This document shows, piece by piece, positions 5,411 through 12,303 of a stretch of DNA of 13,100 nt. Location of the stretch: positions 1-13,100 of the forward strand of contig CANSDD010000044.1 of the NCBI GenBank assembly GCA_947645535.1, given 5' to 3'. The translations under genes were made by a program, and so were the position numbers. Positions within the stretch are counted from its first letter, which is position 1. Each line of letters begins with the position of its first letter. The notes beneath the pieces were generated by a model that was given only the letters and a program-made list of their open reading frames with translations, searched no databases and was not told where the DNA came from. This DNA is from an uncultured Mycoplasmatota bacterium. Lineage in GTDB: Bacteria > Bacillota_I > Bacilli_A > RF39 > UBA660.

Positions 5411-6310
5411 ATGTTAAAAGTAGAAAATATAACAAAATATTATGGAGATTTTTTAGCTGTTGACAATTTATCATTTACTGTAAAACAAGGTGAAATATTT
5501 GGCTTACTTGGAGTAAATGGAGCTGGAAAAACAACTACATTTCGTATGATTATGGGACTTTTAGATCCTAGTAGTGGAAATATTACATTAAATGGAAAAA
5601 AAATAGGATATGATGTAACAGATGAAATAGGATTTTTAACAGAAGAGAGAAGTTTATTAACCAAAATGACAGTAAAAGAACAATGCTTATTTTATGGAAC
5701 ACTCAAAGGAATGAAACAAAAAGATATTTTAAATAGATTGGATGAATTACTAGACCGTTTTGGTATATCAAAATATAAAGAGAAAAAAATTAAAGAATTA
5801 TCCAAAGGAAATCAACAAAAAATACAATTTATTACCGCTATTTTAAACAATCCTAAATTACTCATTTTAGATGAGCCTTTTAGTGGATTAGATCCATTTA
5901 ATATTGAATTATTTAAAAATGAAATTGTAGAAATGTCAAAACAAGGAAGCATGATTATATTTTCTTCTCATAGAATGGAACATGTAGAATTATTTTGTAA
6001 GAAATTAGTAGTGATGTTAAGAGGAAAATCAGTGCTAGAAGGATATTTAACTGACATTAAAGAACAATATCGTAAAAAAAATATTTTAATTAAAGGGGAT
6101 ATTAGTAAAAAAGAATTAGAAAAAGTAGATGGAGTACTTGAAGTAATAGAAAAGGCAGATGAATATGAAGTCAAAATAGAAAGTGAAGAGATTGCATCGA
6201 AAGTATTTGAAACAGTTTCAAAACATAAAAAAATTACAAAGTTTGTAGTAGAAGAACCATCATTAAATGAAATATTTATTGCTAAAGTAGGTGAAAGTTA
6301 TGAAAAGTAA
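5411..6310 (+). CDS. ABC exporter ATP-binding protein (NatA/YhaQ-like)
   Basis: This 299-aa protein is the ATPase of an ABC-2 type exporter and partners the permease that follows. Walker A is GVNGAGKTT at residues 34-42, the signature is LSKGNQQ at 130-136, Walker B is LLILDEPFSGLDP at 150-162, and the switch His is H187 in SSHRMEH. LTEERSLL near 76-83 resembles the Q-loop region of the YhaQ/NatA group. Residues about 215-299 form the extra C-terminal domain of this group. The frame gives no better start than ATG 5411, though its Shine-Dalgarno spacing is poor. The 3' end overlaps the permease by 11 bases. Relatives include the B. subtilis NatAB sodium exporter and YhaQP; substrate cannot be told from sequence. 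Confidence 0.9.
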   Translation: MLKVENITKYYGDFLAVDNLSFTVKQGEIFGLLGVNGAGKTTTFRMIMGLLDPSSGNITLNGKKIGYDVTDEIGFLTEERSLLTKMTVKEQCLFYGTLKGMKQKDILNRLDELLDRFGISKYKEKKIKELSKGNQQKIQFITAILNNPKLLILDEPFSGLDPFNIELFKNEIVEMSKQGSMIIFSSHRMEHVELFCKKLVVMLRGKSVLEGYLTDIKEQYRKKNILIKGDISKKELEKVDGVLEVIEKADEYEVKIESEEIASKVFETVSKHKKITKFVVEEPSLNEIFIAKVGESYEK

Positions 6311-7628
6311 ATTAAATTATTTGATTGGTGTTAGTTTAAAAAGAAAAATAAAAACAAAATGGTTTTTATTTGCCAATCTTATTTTAGCGATTATTATTGC
6401 AGGTGTTATCAATATTGATAGTATTATTACATTTTTTGGTGGAGATTTTAATAAGAAAACAGAAATCTATGTGATTGATGATACAAATAAGTCTTATGAT
6501 ATATTTAGAGCCCAAATGTTAGAATCTGATATCAATTTAACAGGTTCAAAGGAAAGCAGCTTTGATGTAAAAGTATATGAAAAAACATTTGAAGAAGCCA
6601 AAAAAGAAATAGAAGAAGAAAAAAGTAAAGCAATTGTTATTTGGATAGAAGATGATCCTGAAAATACATTAAAGGCAACAATTTTATCGCAAGGATATTT
6701 AGATAGTATTGATTTGCAATTACTAACGAGTGCGATTAACACAAGTAAAGTGGCACTTGCCTTAGAAAATTCTAATATTTCTAGTGAACAAATGACAGCG
6801 ATTTATAAGAATGTCACCATAGAACGTGTTTATTTAGATGAAAATAAAAAGTCTGAAGATGAAAATATGGAGATTATTACAACTACTGTCTTTCCAATGG
6901 TAATTCTTCCATTCTTTATGTTAATTATGTTCTTAGTTCAAATGATAGGTGCAGAAGTGAATGATGAAAAAACTACAAGAGGAATGGAAATTATTATTTC
7001 GAATGTATCTCCAAAAACACATTTTTTTGCGAAAATTATAGCAGGTAATTTGTTTGTTCTTATTCAAGGTGGACTTTTATTGACATTTGCAGGGATAGGA
7101 TTATTGATTCGTCATTTTATAGAAGGAAGCTCTATTGTAAATGGTCTTGGTACAGAAGTATCTGGTATCTTAGAAAATTTATCTACTTCAGGTGCATTTG
7201 ATAAATTTATTTATATCATTCCACTTTCTATTGTGCTTATGATACTTACTTTTATTGCTTATTCTTTATTAGCAGGTATTCTAGCATCTATGACAACGAA
7301 TACAGAAGATTTTCAACAATTACAAACTCCAATTATGGTAGTTTCAATTATCGGTTACTTTTTAGCAATGATGGCAGGGGTATTTGAAGGTTCTATCTTT
7401 ATTAGAGTATTAGGAGTGATACCAATGATATCAGCTATTTTAGCTCCTTCTTTACTTGTTTTAGGGCAGTTTGGAATATTTGAAGTGATTCTAGCAATTT
7501 TACTAGTAATTGGTTTAAATTATTTACTTATTAAATATGGACTTCGTATTTATAAAGTTGGAATATTAAATTATTCTTCAAAAGATTTGTGGAAGAAAAT
7601 GTTTAAAGCATTAAAAACAAAAGAGTAG
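6300..7628 (+). CDS. ABC-2 type permease (NatB/YhaP-like)
   Basis: This is the membrane partner of the preceding ATPase. The 442-aa product has a basic N-terminus (KRKIKTKW), a first membrane helix at about 22-38, a long extracytoplasmic part to about residue 195, then a cluster of about five or six helices (TTVFPMVILPFFMLIMFL; later LSIVLMILTFIAYSLLAG and MVVSIIGYFLAMMAG). The AEVNDEKTTRGMEIIISNVSP segment after the second helix is typical of ABC-2 permeases of this type. ATG 6300 is preferred over GTG 6291 because AGGTGA (6289-6294) gives five-base spacing to it. It overlaps the ATPase gene end, and a terminator overlaps its stop. Role: export of an unknown substrate; sodium efflux is one possibility by homology. 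Confidence 0.88.
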   Translation: MKSKLNYLIGVSLKRKIKTKWFLFANLILAIIIAGVINIDSIITFFGGDFNKKTEIYVIDDTNKSYDIFRAQMLESDINLTGSKESSFDVKVYEKTFEEAKKEIEEEKSKAIVIWIEDDPENTLKATILSQGYLDSIDLQLLTSAINTSKVALALENSNISSEQMTAIYKNVTIERVYLDENKKSEDENMEIITTTVFPMVILPFFMLIMFLVQMIGAEVNDEKTTRGMEIIISNVSPKTHFFAKIIAGNLFVLIQGGLLLTFAGIGLLIRHFIEGSSIVNGLGTEVSGILENLSTSGAFDKFIYIIPLSIVLMILTFIAYSLLAGILASMTTNTEDFQQLQTPIMVVSIIGYFLAMMAGVFEGSIFIRVLGVIPMISAILAPSLLVLGQFGIFEVILAILLVIGLNYLLIKYGLRIYKVGILNYSSKDLWKKMFKALKTKE

Positions 7629-7648
7629 AGTATTCTATTCTTTTTCTT
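7621..7648 (+). terminator. Terminator of the ABC operon
   Basis: Bases 7621-7629 (AAGAGTAGA) pair with 7634-7642 (TCTATTCTT) with one G-T pair and a GTAT loop, followed by TTTTCTTT. The stem includes the permease stop codon. Confidence 0.75.
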
Positions 7649-7710
7649 TGTATAAATGTATATATTGTATTAAGTAATTTTTAAATAATAAAGAAAATGA
7701 CTAACATTTC

Positions 7711-7730
7711 AAATAGCTTTTCTATTTTTT
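7711..7730 (+). terminator. Possible second weak terminator
   Basis: AAATAG (7711-7716) pairs with CTATTT (7722-7727) and runs into TTT, directly before the next -35 box. The stem is short and AT-rich, so this is uncertain. Bases 7649-7710 show nothing else of note. Confidence 0.35.
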
Positions 7731-7731
7731 C

Positions 7732-7761
7732 TTGACTTCATTACTCACAATTTGATATGAT
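7732..7761 (+). promoter_or_regulatory. Promoter of the tandem glucosaminidase-like gene
   Basis: TTGACT (7732-7737) and TATGAT (7756-7761) are 18 bases apart, 26 bases before the start codon. Confidence 0.6.
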
Positions 7762-7787
7762 GTCAACATTAGGCTAGAAAGTAAGTG

Positions 7788-9677
7788 ATGAAAGTGCAAG
7801 TAAAAGTATTAGAAAAAAATGATGATATTATTACCCTTTTAGAAGAATGGCTAACAATAAATAATAGTCAAAAAAGTGTAAAAACAAATGATGATATATT
7901 AGTGTTTTTAGAAAAACATGGAAAATTTAATTTGGATACAGAAGAGTTTGATAGTACATTATTACGTTTAGAAAAATGGGCAAAAGCAAATAAAAAAATT
8001 ATTTTACTAACTTCTTCAGCTATTTTTTGTGTATGCATAAGTTCTCTACCCTTTTATTTTAATTACACTTCTAATGATAAAATAGAACCTGGAATTCATT
8101 ATGTAGAAGGTGCAGAAAATATAATAGAAGATTATAATTTAAAACATAATAATTTAAAATCTTTAGAAAAAAAGGTAACATCTCCACTTGGTATTACATT
8201 AGATGATTATCAAAAAATGAAAGAAAAAGCATTCGTAGAACAAATGAATTTAGAAGAGGAAAACAGGAAAAAATTAGAAGAAGAAATGAATTTGTTAGAA
8301 GAAGAGAGAGTAAAGGAAGAGAAAATATATATTAAATTATATTCTGATATATATGGCTTGGATTATGAAAAAGTATATCAAATCTTAAGTGATATTACAG
8401 ATAATTTCAAAGATGAAAATTATATAAATAATTATGTTATTGGAGAATCTATGATGAAAAATAAATATGTCACATGTACAAGTAAAGAAATGGCTATTTT
8501 GATTGCAGTTCGTAATCTTTACCTTAATTCATCATTGTATAATTCTTCATATGAAAATTTAAAAATTGAAAAAGAGTATACGACAGAACTAAGTTATTCT
8601 TATCAAATTTCTTATATTACAAATGTACTTGGATTAGATTCAGCTTTAAGTTATGCGATTTGTAAATCAGAATGTAATTTTAATAGTACCATGTTTAGAA
8701 ATAAAAATAATCCTGGTGGTATCAAATTTGGAGATACATTTGCTACTTTTCCGAATAAAACAGCTGGTTTTATAGAACAATCATTAATTCTTTTAAGTTA
8801 TAAAATAAGTGGAAGAGAAACAATAGAATCTATTGGTAAAATATATGCACCTGTACCAACTAAAAAAGAGAATGAAAGTGAAGAAGAAGCAAGAGAAAGA
8901 AATCTTAATTCACAGTGGGTATCGAATGTAACTTCTATTTATAATTCAGCTTTAAATCAATATGAAGAATTATTTGGTGATGTAAGTACAATTTCTTTAT
9001 TACCACAAGAAGAAAAAGTAATAACAGAAGAAGAATTTTATATAAAAGAGTATTCTGATATATATGGCTTAGATTATGAAAAAGTATATCAAATTTTAAG
9101 TGATATTACAGATAATTTCAAAGATGAAAATTATGTGAATAACTATGTTATTGGAAATTCAAAATTAAATGGTCGATTAGTGATATGTCATAGTAAGGAA
9201 ATGGCTATTTTATTAGCGCTCCGTAATATTTATTTTTATCCAGAACAATATGGTTATTCTAGTTTTGAATTAAAAACAAATACACCATATAAAAGTGATT
9301 TAGATTACGCCAAACAAATTGCTCATGCATCAAACGTACTAGATGTAGATCCAGTTCTTAATTATGCAATTTGTAAATTGAAAAGTAATTTTAATAGTCC
9401 TATGTTTTTAGTGAAACATAATCCAAATAATATTAGATTAAGTGGAAATTATGTAACATTTCCAAGTCCAATGGCAGGATTTATTGAAGAAGCTATTCAA
9501 TTATTAGAAAGTAAGTTAGATGGTAAAAATCCGTTACAAGAAATAAAAAATGATTTAGAGTTTAATGGAATATCAGAATTTACTTCTATTTATCAATATG
9601 TAATGAAAAATTATACAGACATATTTGGTGAAGAAGAAATTACTTTAGGATATGAGAAATTATATGTTTTAGAATAA
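7788..9677 (+). CDS. Membrane-anchored protein with tandem glucosaminidase-like domains
   Basis: The 629-aa product has a cytoplasmic N-terminus of about 70 residues, a membrane helix at 71-91 preceded by lysines (outside C-terminus predicted), a Glu/Lys-rich coiled coil at about 140-182, and two homologous domains at about 185-410 and 422-629. Domain 1 carries YAICKSECNF with Glu295 where GH73/LytD-type glucosaminidases have their catalytic Glu, then NKNNPGGIKF, FATFPNKTAGF, IGKIYAP and a QWVSNVTSIYNS end, all like that family. Domain 2 has Lys532 at the Glu position, HNPNN for NNPGG, and has lost the YAP and W parts. So domain 1 may cut peptidoglycan glycan strands while domain 2 may only bind. 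The start is ATG 7788 (or GTG 7785); the ribosome binding site is weak. Enzyme activity is inferred. Confidence 0.75.
   Translation: MKVQVKVLEKNDDIITLLEEWLTINNSQKSVKTNDDILVFLEKHGKFNLDTEEFDSTLLRLEKWAKANKKIILLTSSAIFCVCISSLPFYFNYTSNDKIEPGIHYVEGAENIIEDYNLKHNNLKSLEKKVTSPLGITLDDYQKMKEKAFVEQMNLEEENRKKLEEEMNLLEEERVKEEKIYIKLYSDIYGLDYEKVYQILSDITDNFKDENYINNYVIGESMMKNKYVTCTSKEMAILIAVRNLYLNSSLYNSSYENLKIEKEYTTELSYSYQISYITNVLGLDSALSYAICKSECNFNSTMFRNKNNPGGIKFGDTFATFPNKTAGFIEQSLILLSYKISGRETIESIGKIYAPVPTKKENESEEEARERNLNSQWVSNVTSIYNSALNQYEELFGDVSTISLLPQEEKVITEEEFYIKEYSDIYGLDYEKVYQILSDITDNFKDENYVNNYVIGNSKLNGRLVICHSKEMAILLALRNIYFYPEQYGYSSFELKTNTPYKSDLDYAKQIAHASNVLDVDPVLNYAICKLKSNFNSPMFLVKHNPNNIRLSGNYVTFPSPMAGFIEEAIQLLESKLDGKNPLQEIKNDLEFNGISEFTSIYQYVMKNYTDIFGEEEITLGYEKLYVLE
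8340..8444 (+). repeat. 105-bp direct repeat, copy 1
   Basis: This block encodes residues 185-219 (from YSDIYGLDYEKVY to the NNYVIG end) and matches 9051-9155 at 100 of 105 bases by my count. Of five differences, three are silent and two fall in one Ile/Val codon. The rest of the two domains is far more diverged. Confidence 0.9.
9051..9155 (+). repeat. 105-bp direct repeat, copy 2
   Basis: This second copy encodes residues 422-456 of the same protein and lies 711 bp (237 codons) after copy 1. It opens the degenerate second glucosaminidase-like domain. Confidence 0.9.
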
Positions 9678-9698
9678 GTATCGAAAATACTTTTTTTC
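9676..9698 (+). terminator. Terminator of the 629-aa gene
   Basis: AAGTAT (9676-9681) pairs with ATACTT (9687-9692) around CGAAA, followed by a seven-T run. The next -35 box starts two bases later. Confidence 0.8.
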
Positions 9699-9699
9699 A

Positions 9700-9729
9700 T
9701 TGACTTTACAAAGATAAATAAGATATAAT
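9700..9729 (+). promoter_or_regulatory. Promoter of the small-ORF/772-aa operon
   Basis: TTGACT (9700-9705) and TATAAT (9724-9729) are separated by 18 bases. It starts immediately after the preceding terminator. Confidence 0.75.
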
Positions 9730-9761
9730 AAAAAATATTATCTAGAAAAGAGGAATTACTT

Positions 9762-9899
9762 GTGGAAACATTAAAAAATATTTTATTAGAAGAACAAAAA
9801 GAAAAAAATTTAAATGAAAATTTAGAATTATTAAAAAGAATGATAACTTTAAAGAAAAGAGTGCAGAAAACATTATTAACTTTGAAGGGAGAAAATTAA
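9762..9899 (+). CDS. Small helical protein of 45 aa, unknown
   Basis: This short gene opens at GTG 9762 with AGAGGA (9750-9755) suitably placed upstream; TTG 9760 is in another frame. The product METLKNILLEEQKEKNLNEN-onwards is rich in Leu, Lys, Glu and Asn, with Leu/Ile spacing of an amphipathic helix or short coiled coil. It has no Cys, Trp, signal peptide or membrane segment. It ends one base before the ATG of the 772-aa gene, and its last codons contain that gene's ribosome binding site, so the two are cotranscribed and probably coupled. It could be a small partner or a regulatory translated leader. It matches no family I recognise. Confidence 0.6.
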   Translation: METLKNILLEEQKEKNLNENLELLKRMITLKKRVQKTLLTLKGEN

Positions 9900-9900
9900 C

Positions 9901-12219
9901 ATGAAAATATTAAGTCCAAGTGAATATAAAAAACAAAATAAAGATGCTTATTTAAATGATTATATAACTTATTTAGAAGAAAAACAGCAGGAAATAGAAA
10001 TAGTAATGGAAAGTGCAAAATTTTTTGCGTTAAGTGAATCTGTATTATTTGATATTGAAAAACAATCAGAAGAGATTATGAATATATTAATTGTAATCGA
10101 AAAGTATACAGAGCAAATCATTTTGAATTCTATTGATACACTATCATTATCTGAATTACAAAGTTATTTTGAAAGTCTAAATGATTTTGATAATAGAAGA
10201 GAAAAAGCCAATAAGAAAAAGGCAAGATTAAGACAAAAATTATTAATTATTAATGGTAGAATAGAAGAAAATTTATATCAAAATGGAAGAAAAAAAGAAT
10301 TTTATCAAGTAGATGATGTAGAGGAATTTTTTAAAGAAAATATGTCACGAGAACAACTTTTAGGAAATGTATTATCTGATAATACCTTAGAAACATTAGA
10401 AATAGATTTTAAAGAAGTTGTGAAAATGGAAGGTGAATTTCGACAAGTAATTTTATCAGATGATAAGATAGAATATTTATGGTTAGAATTTGTAGGGTTA
10501 ATTGAAAAATGTAAAAAGATTTTAGGTTATTCTGAAGAATCAAAAGACCAATTAATAAAAATTCTTTTATCTGAAAAAGGAATTGGACAAATTTTTAACT
10601 CTGAATTTCATGAGAATACATATATGTATATTGTTGATGATTTATTGAATTTATCAAAAATACGAACTAAATTTTATCAAGGACTTCCATCTGAGTTACA
10701 AAAAAAATTATTAACAGAAGGATTTAAAGGTGATATTTATCAAGAACTTTATGCAACTTATCAATCTATAAAAAATGGAGAAGAATTAGAAACAGATTTT
10801 AATAAAAAAGAATTATTAAAAAAAGCAAAAGTAGAAAAATTGTTAGAAGGAATAGAATATACACTTACTTCTATTGATGCAGAAGAAAAATGTAATCGAG
10901 AATTTTTGTCTGATAGAGAAGCAATGAGTTCTATATTAAAATCAAAAATGATAGCTTTCTTTAAAGAAAATCAAATATCATTAAATTTTGTAAATGAAAT
11001 AATAGAGGATACAGAAGAAAAATTAGGAAATTATAAATTAAAATTATTAGAAAAATTAGATTTATTTCTTTCTAAAACAAAAAAATTGAAATTAGCGCAA
11101 AGAATTTTATTAAATCCTAGTTACCATTCATTTTTTGAAGATGTAGAGTTATTAAATAAACGAAAACTATATCAAGCAATGGGAGTAAATGCAACTGAAA
11201 AAGTAATAGAACCATTTTTGTTAGAAGAAAAAAGACGTTTTGAACAGATATATATTATTGTTAATATGCAACAAGAATTAGAAAAAATTTATGATATGAT
11301 TAGAGATAAAAAAGAACATTCTAATTTTATAACGAAAAGATTACCATCTTATAAGGAAGAATTAAAAACACTAGAAACTACTTATCAAGTAGTAAAAGAA
11401 AAAGCATTTCAAGAATTACAAGAGAAAAATTTATTTCAAGTAAATGCCCCATGTGTAAAATCTAATATTGCATTAGGTACTATTGAAGTATTACCTTCAA
11501 GAGCATTGGTTGAAATTCCAAGTACTTTTGAGGAATTATGTAAATTGTCACAAACTTTTTGGGATATGTCTATTGAATTTGATACGAATACACAAAATAG
11601 ATTTTTAGCTGATCAAACAGAATTTGAAAATTGGTCAGATTATATATATTCTTTGATGTATCGTCAAGGTTCACTTGTTTGTTCTTTATTTAATTATTGC
11701 AAAGATCAAGATGGTTATTACCGTTTTAATCCACCAGAAAACAGAGAAGAATTACTGAAAGTACAAGCAAGAATTGTTGCAATTGCAGACTTTGCTTGTA
11801 AAGAAAGAATAAAATTTAAACAAGAAATGGAAGAAAAAGAGATTTCTTTAGATTCAAGAAAAGTAGAAGAATTAGAAGCAATTTTAGGGAAAAATAGTAA
11901 TTTAAGTAGAGACGCTTTAGCGCTTTATATAGAAAATGCCAAACAAGAATTAAAAGAATTAACAATCTTTTTAGCGCAACATCAAGAAGATTATTCAAAA
12001 TTAGGAATCATGCTTCCAAATATAAATGGAGAAGCAAAAGAACCTTCTGTTAGTAAGTACGATGAATTAGAAGCTAGAATGAAACTTCTTCATATAGATG
12101 AAATAGAAACATTAGAAGATGCAAAATGTTATAGAAATTTATTATTAGAATTAAATGAGTATACTGTTCCTAAAGAAGATATAAAAACATTTTATTTGAA
12201 ACATAGAAAAGAGCAATAG
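9901..12219 (+). CDS. Large helix-rich hypothetical protein (772 aa)
   Basis: I do not recognise this protein. It is soluble by appearance: no signal peptide and no membrane helix. Long stretches are Glu/Lys/Leu-rich and predicted helical or coiled coil (about 15-130, 290-500 and 620-690). A less charged part at about 510-640 looks globular, with LGTIEVLPSRALVEIP, TFWDMSIEF, FENWSDYIYSLMYRQG and YYRFNPPENREE. No Walker, nuclease, helicase or protease motif is seen. The ATG at 9901 has GAAGGGAG (9883-9890) upstream. It forms an operon with the 45-aa gene and is followed by a terminator, with spoIIP next. A scaffold-like or structural role is possible, but that is guesswork from composition. 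Confidence 0.85.
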   Translation: MKILSPSEYKKQNKDAYLNDYITYLEEKQQEIEIVMESAKFFALSESVLFDIEKQSEEIMNILIVIEKYTEQIILNSIDTLSLSELQSYFESLNDFDNRREKANKKKARLRQKLLIINGRIEENLYQNGRKKEFYQVDDVEEFFKENMSREQLLGNVLSDNTLETLEIDFKEVVKMEGEFRQVILSDDKIEYLWLEFVGLIEKCKKILGYSEESKDQLIKILLSEKGIGQIFNSEFHENTYMYIVDDLLNLSKIRTKFYQGLPSELQKKLLTEGFKGDIYQELYATYQSIKNGEELETDFNKKELLKKAKVEKLLEGIEYTLTSIDAEEKCNREFLSDREAMSSILKSKMIAFFKENQISLNFVNEIIEDTEEKLGNYKLKLLEKLDLFLSKTKKLKLAQRILLNPSYHSFFEDVELLNKRKLYQAMGVNATEKVIEPFLLEEKRRFEQIYIIVNMQQELEKIYDMIRDKKEHSNFITKRLPSYKEELKTLETTYQVVKEKAFQELQEKNLFQVNAPCVKSNIALGTIEVLPSRALVEIPSTFEELCKLSQTFWDMSIEFDTNTQNRFLADQTEFENWSDYIYSLMYRQGSLVCSLFNYCKDQDGYYRFNPPENREELLKVQARIVAIADFACKERIKFKQEMEEKEISLDSRKVEELEAILGKNSNLSRDALALYIENAKQELKELTIFLAQHQEDYSKLGIMLPNINGEAKEPSVSKYDELEARMKLLHIDEIETLEDAKCYRNLLLELNEYTVPKEDIKTFYLKHRKEQ

Positions 12220-12235
12220 ATTTGTTCTTTTTTTT
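12207..12235 (+). terminator. Terminator of the 772-aa operon
   Basis: AAAAGAGCAA (12207-12216) pairs with the TTGTTCTTTT side (12222-12231), with the stop codon in the loop, and runs into further Ts. Confidence 0.8.
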
Positions 12236-12249
12236 AAAAAAATTTTTAT

Positions 12250-12282
12250 TTGACAAAATAAGAACTTTTAACATGATATAAC
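12250..12282 (+). promoter_or_regulatory. Promoter region of spoIIP
   Basis: TTGACA at 12250-12255 is a perfect -35 box. The -10 is ambiguous: TGATAT (12274-12279) has 18-base spacing but poor match, while TATAAC (12277-12282) matches better at 21 bases. In B. subtilis spoIIP is sigma-E dependent; a clear sigma-E pair is not evident here. GGAAGGTGA (12291-12299) is the ribosome binding site. Confidence 0.45.
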
Positions 12283-12303
12283 TCTTATAAGGAAGGTGAA
12301 TAT

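Noticed and set aside
7649..7710. TTGTAT-led promoter after the ABC operon
   Set aside because: No acceptable -10 at the right spacing, and a much better promoter lies at 7732-7761.
8340..9155. Mobile element or CRISPR-like repeat
   Set aside because: Only two copies, in frame and inside one gene, with whole-domain homology around them; an intragenic duplication explains it.
9901..12219. SMC/Rad50-like ATPase or defence protein
   Set aside because: Coiled-coil look only; no Walker A, Walker B or signature motif in the sequence.
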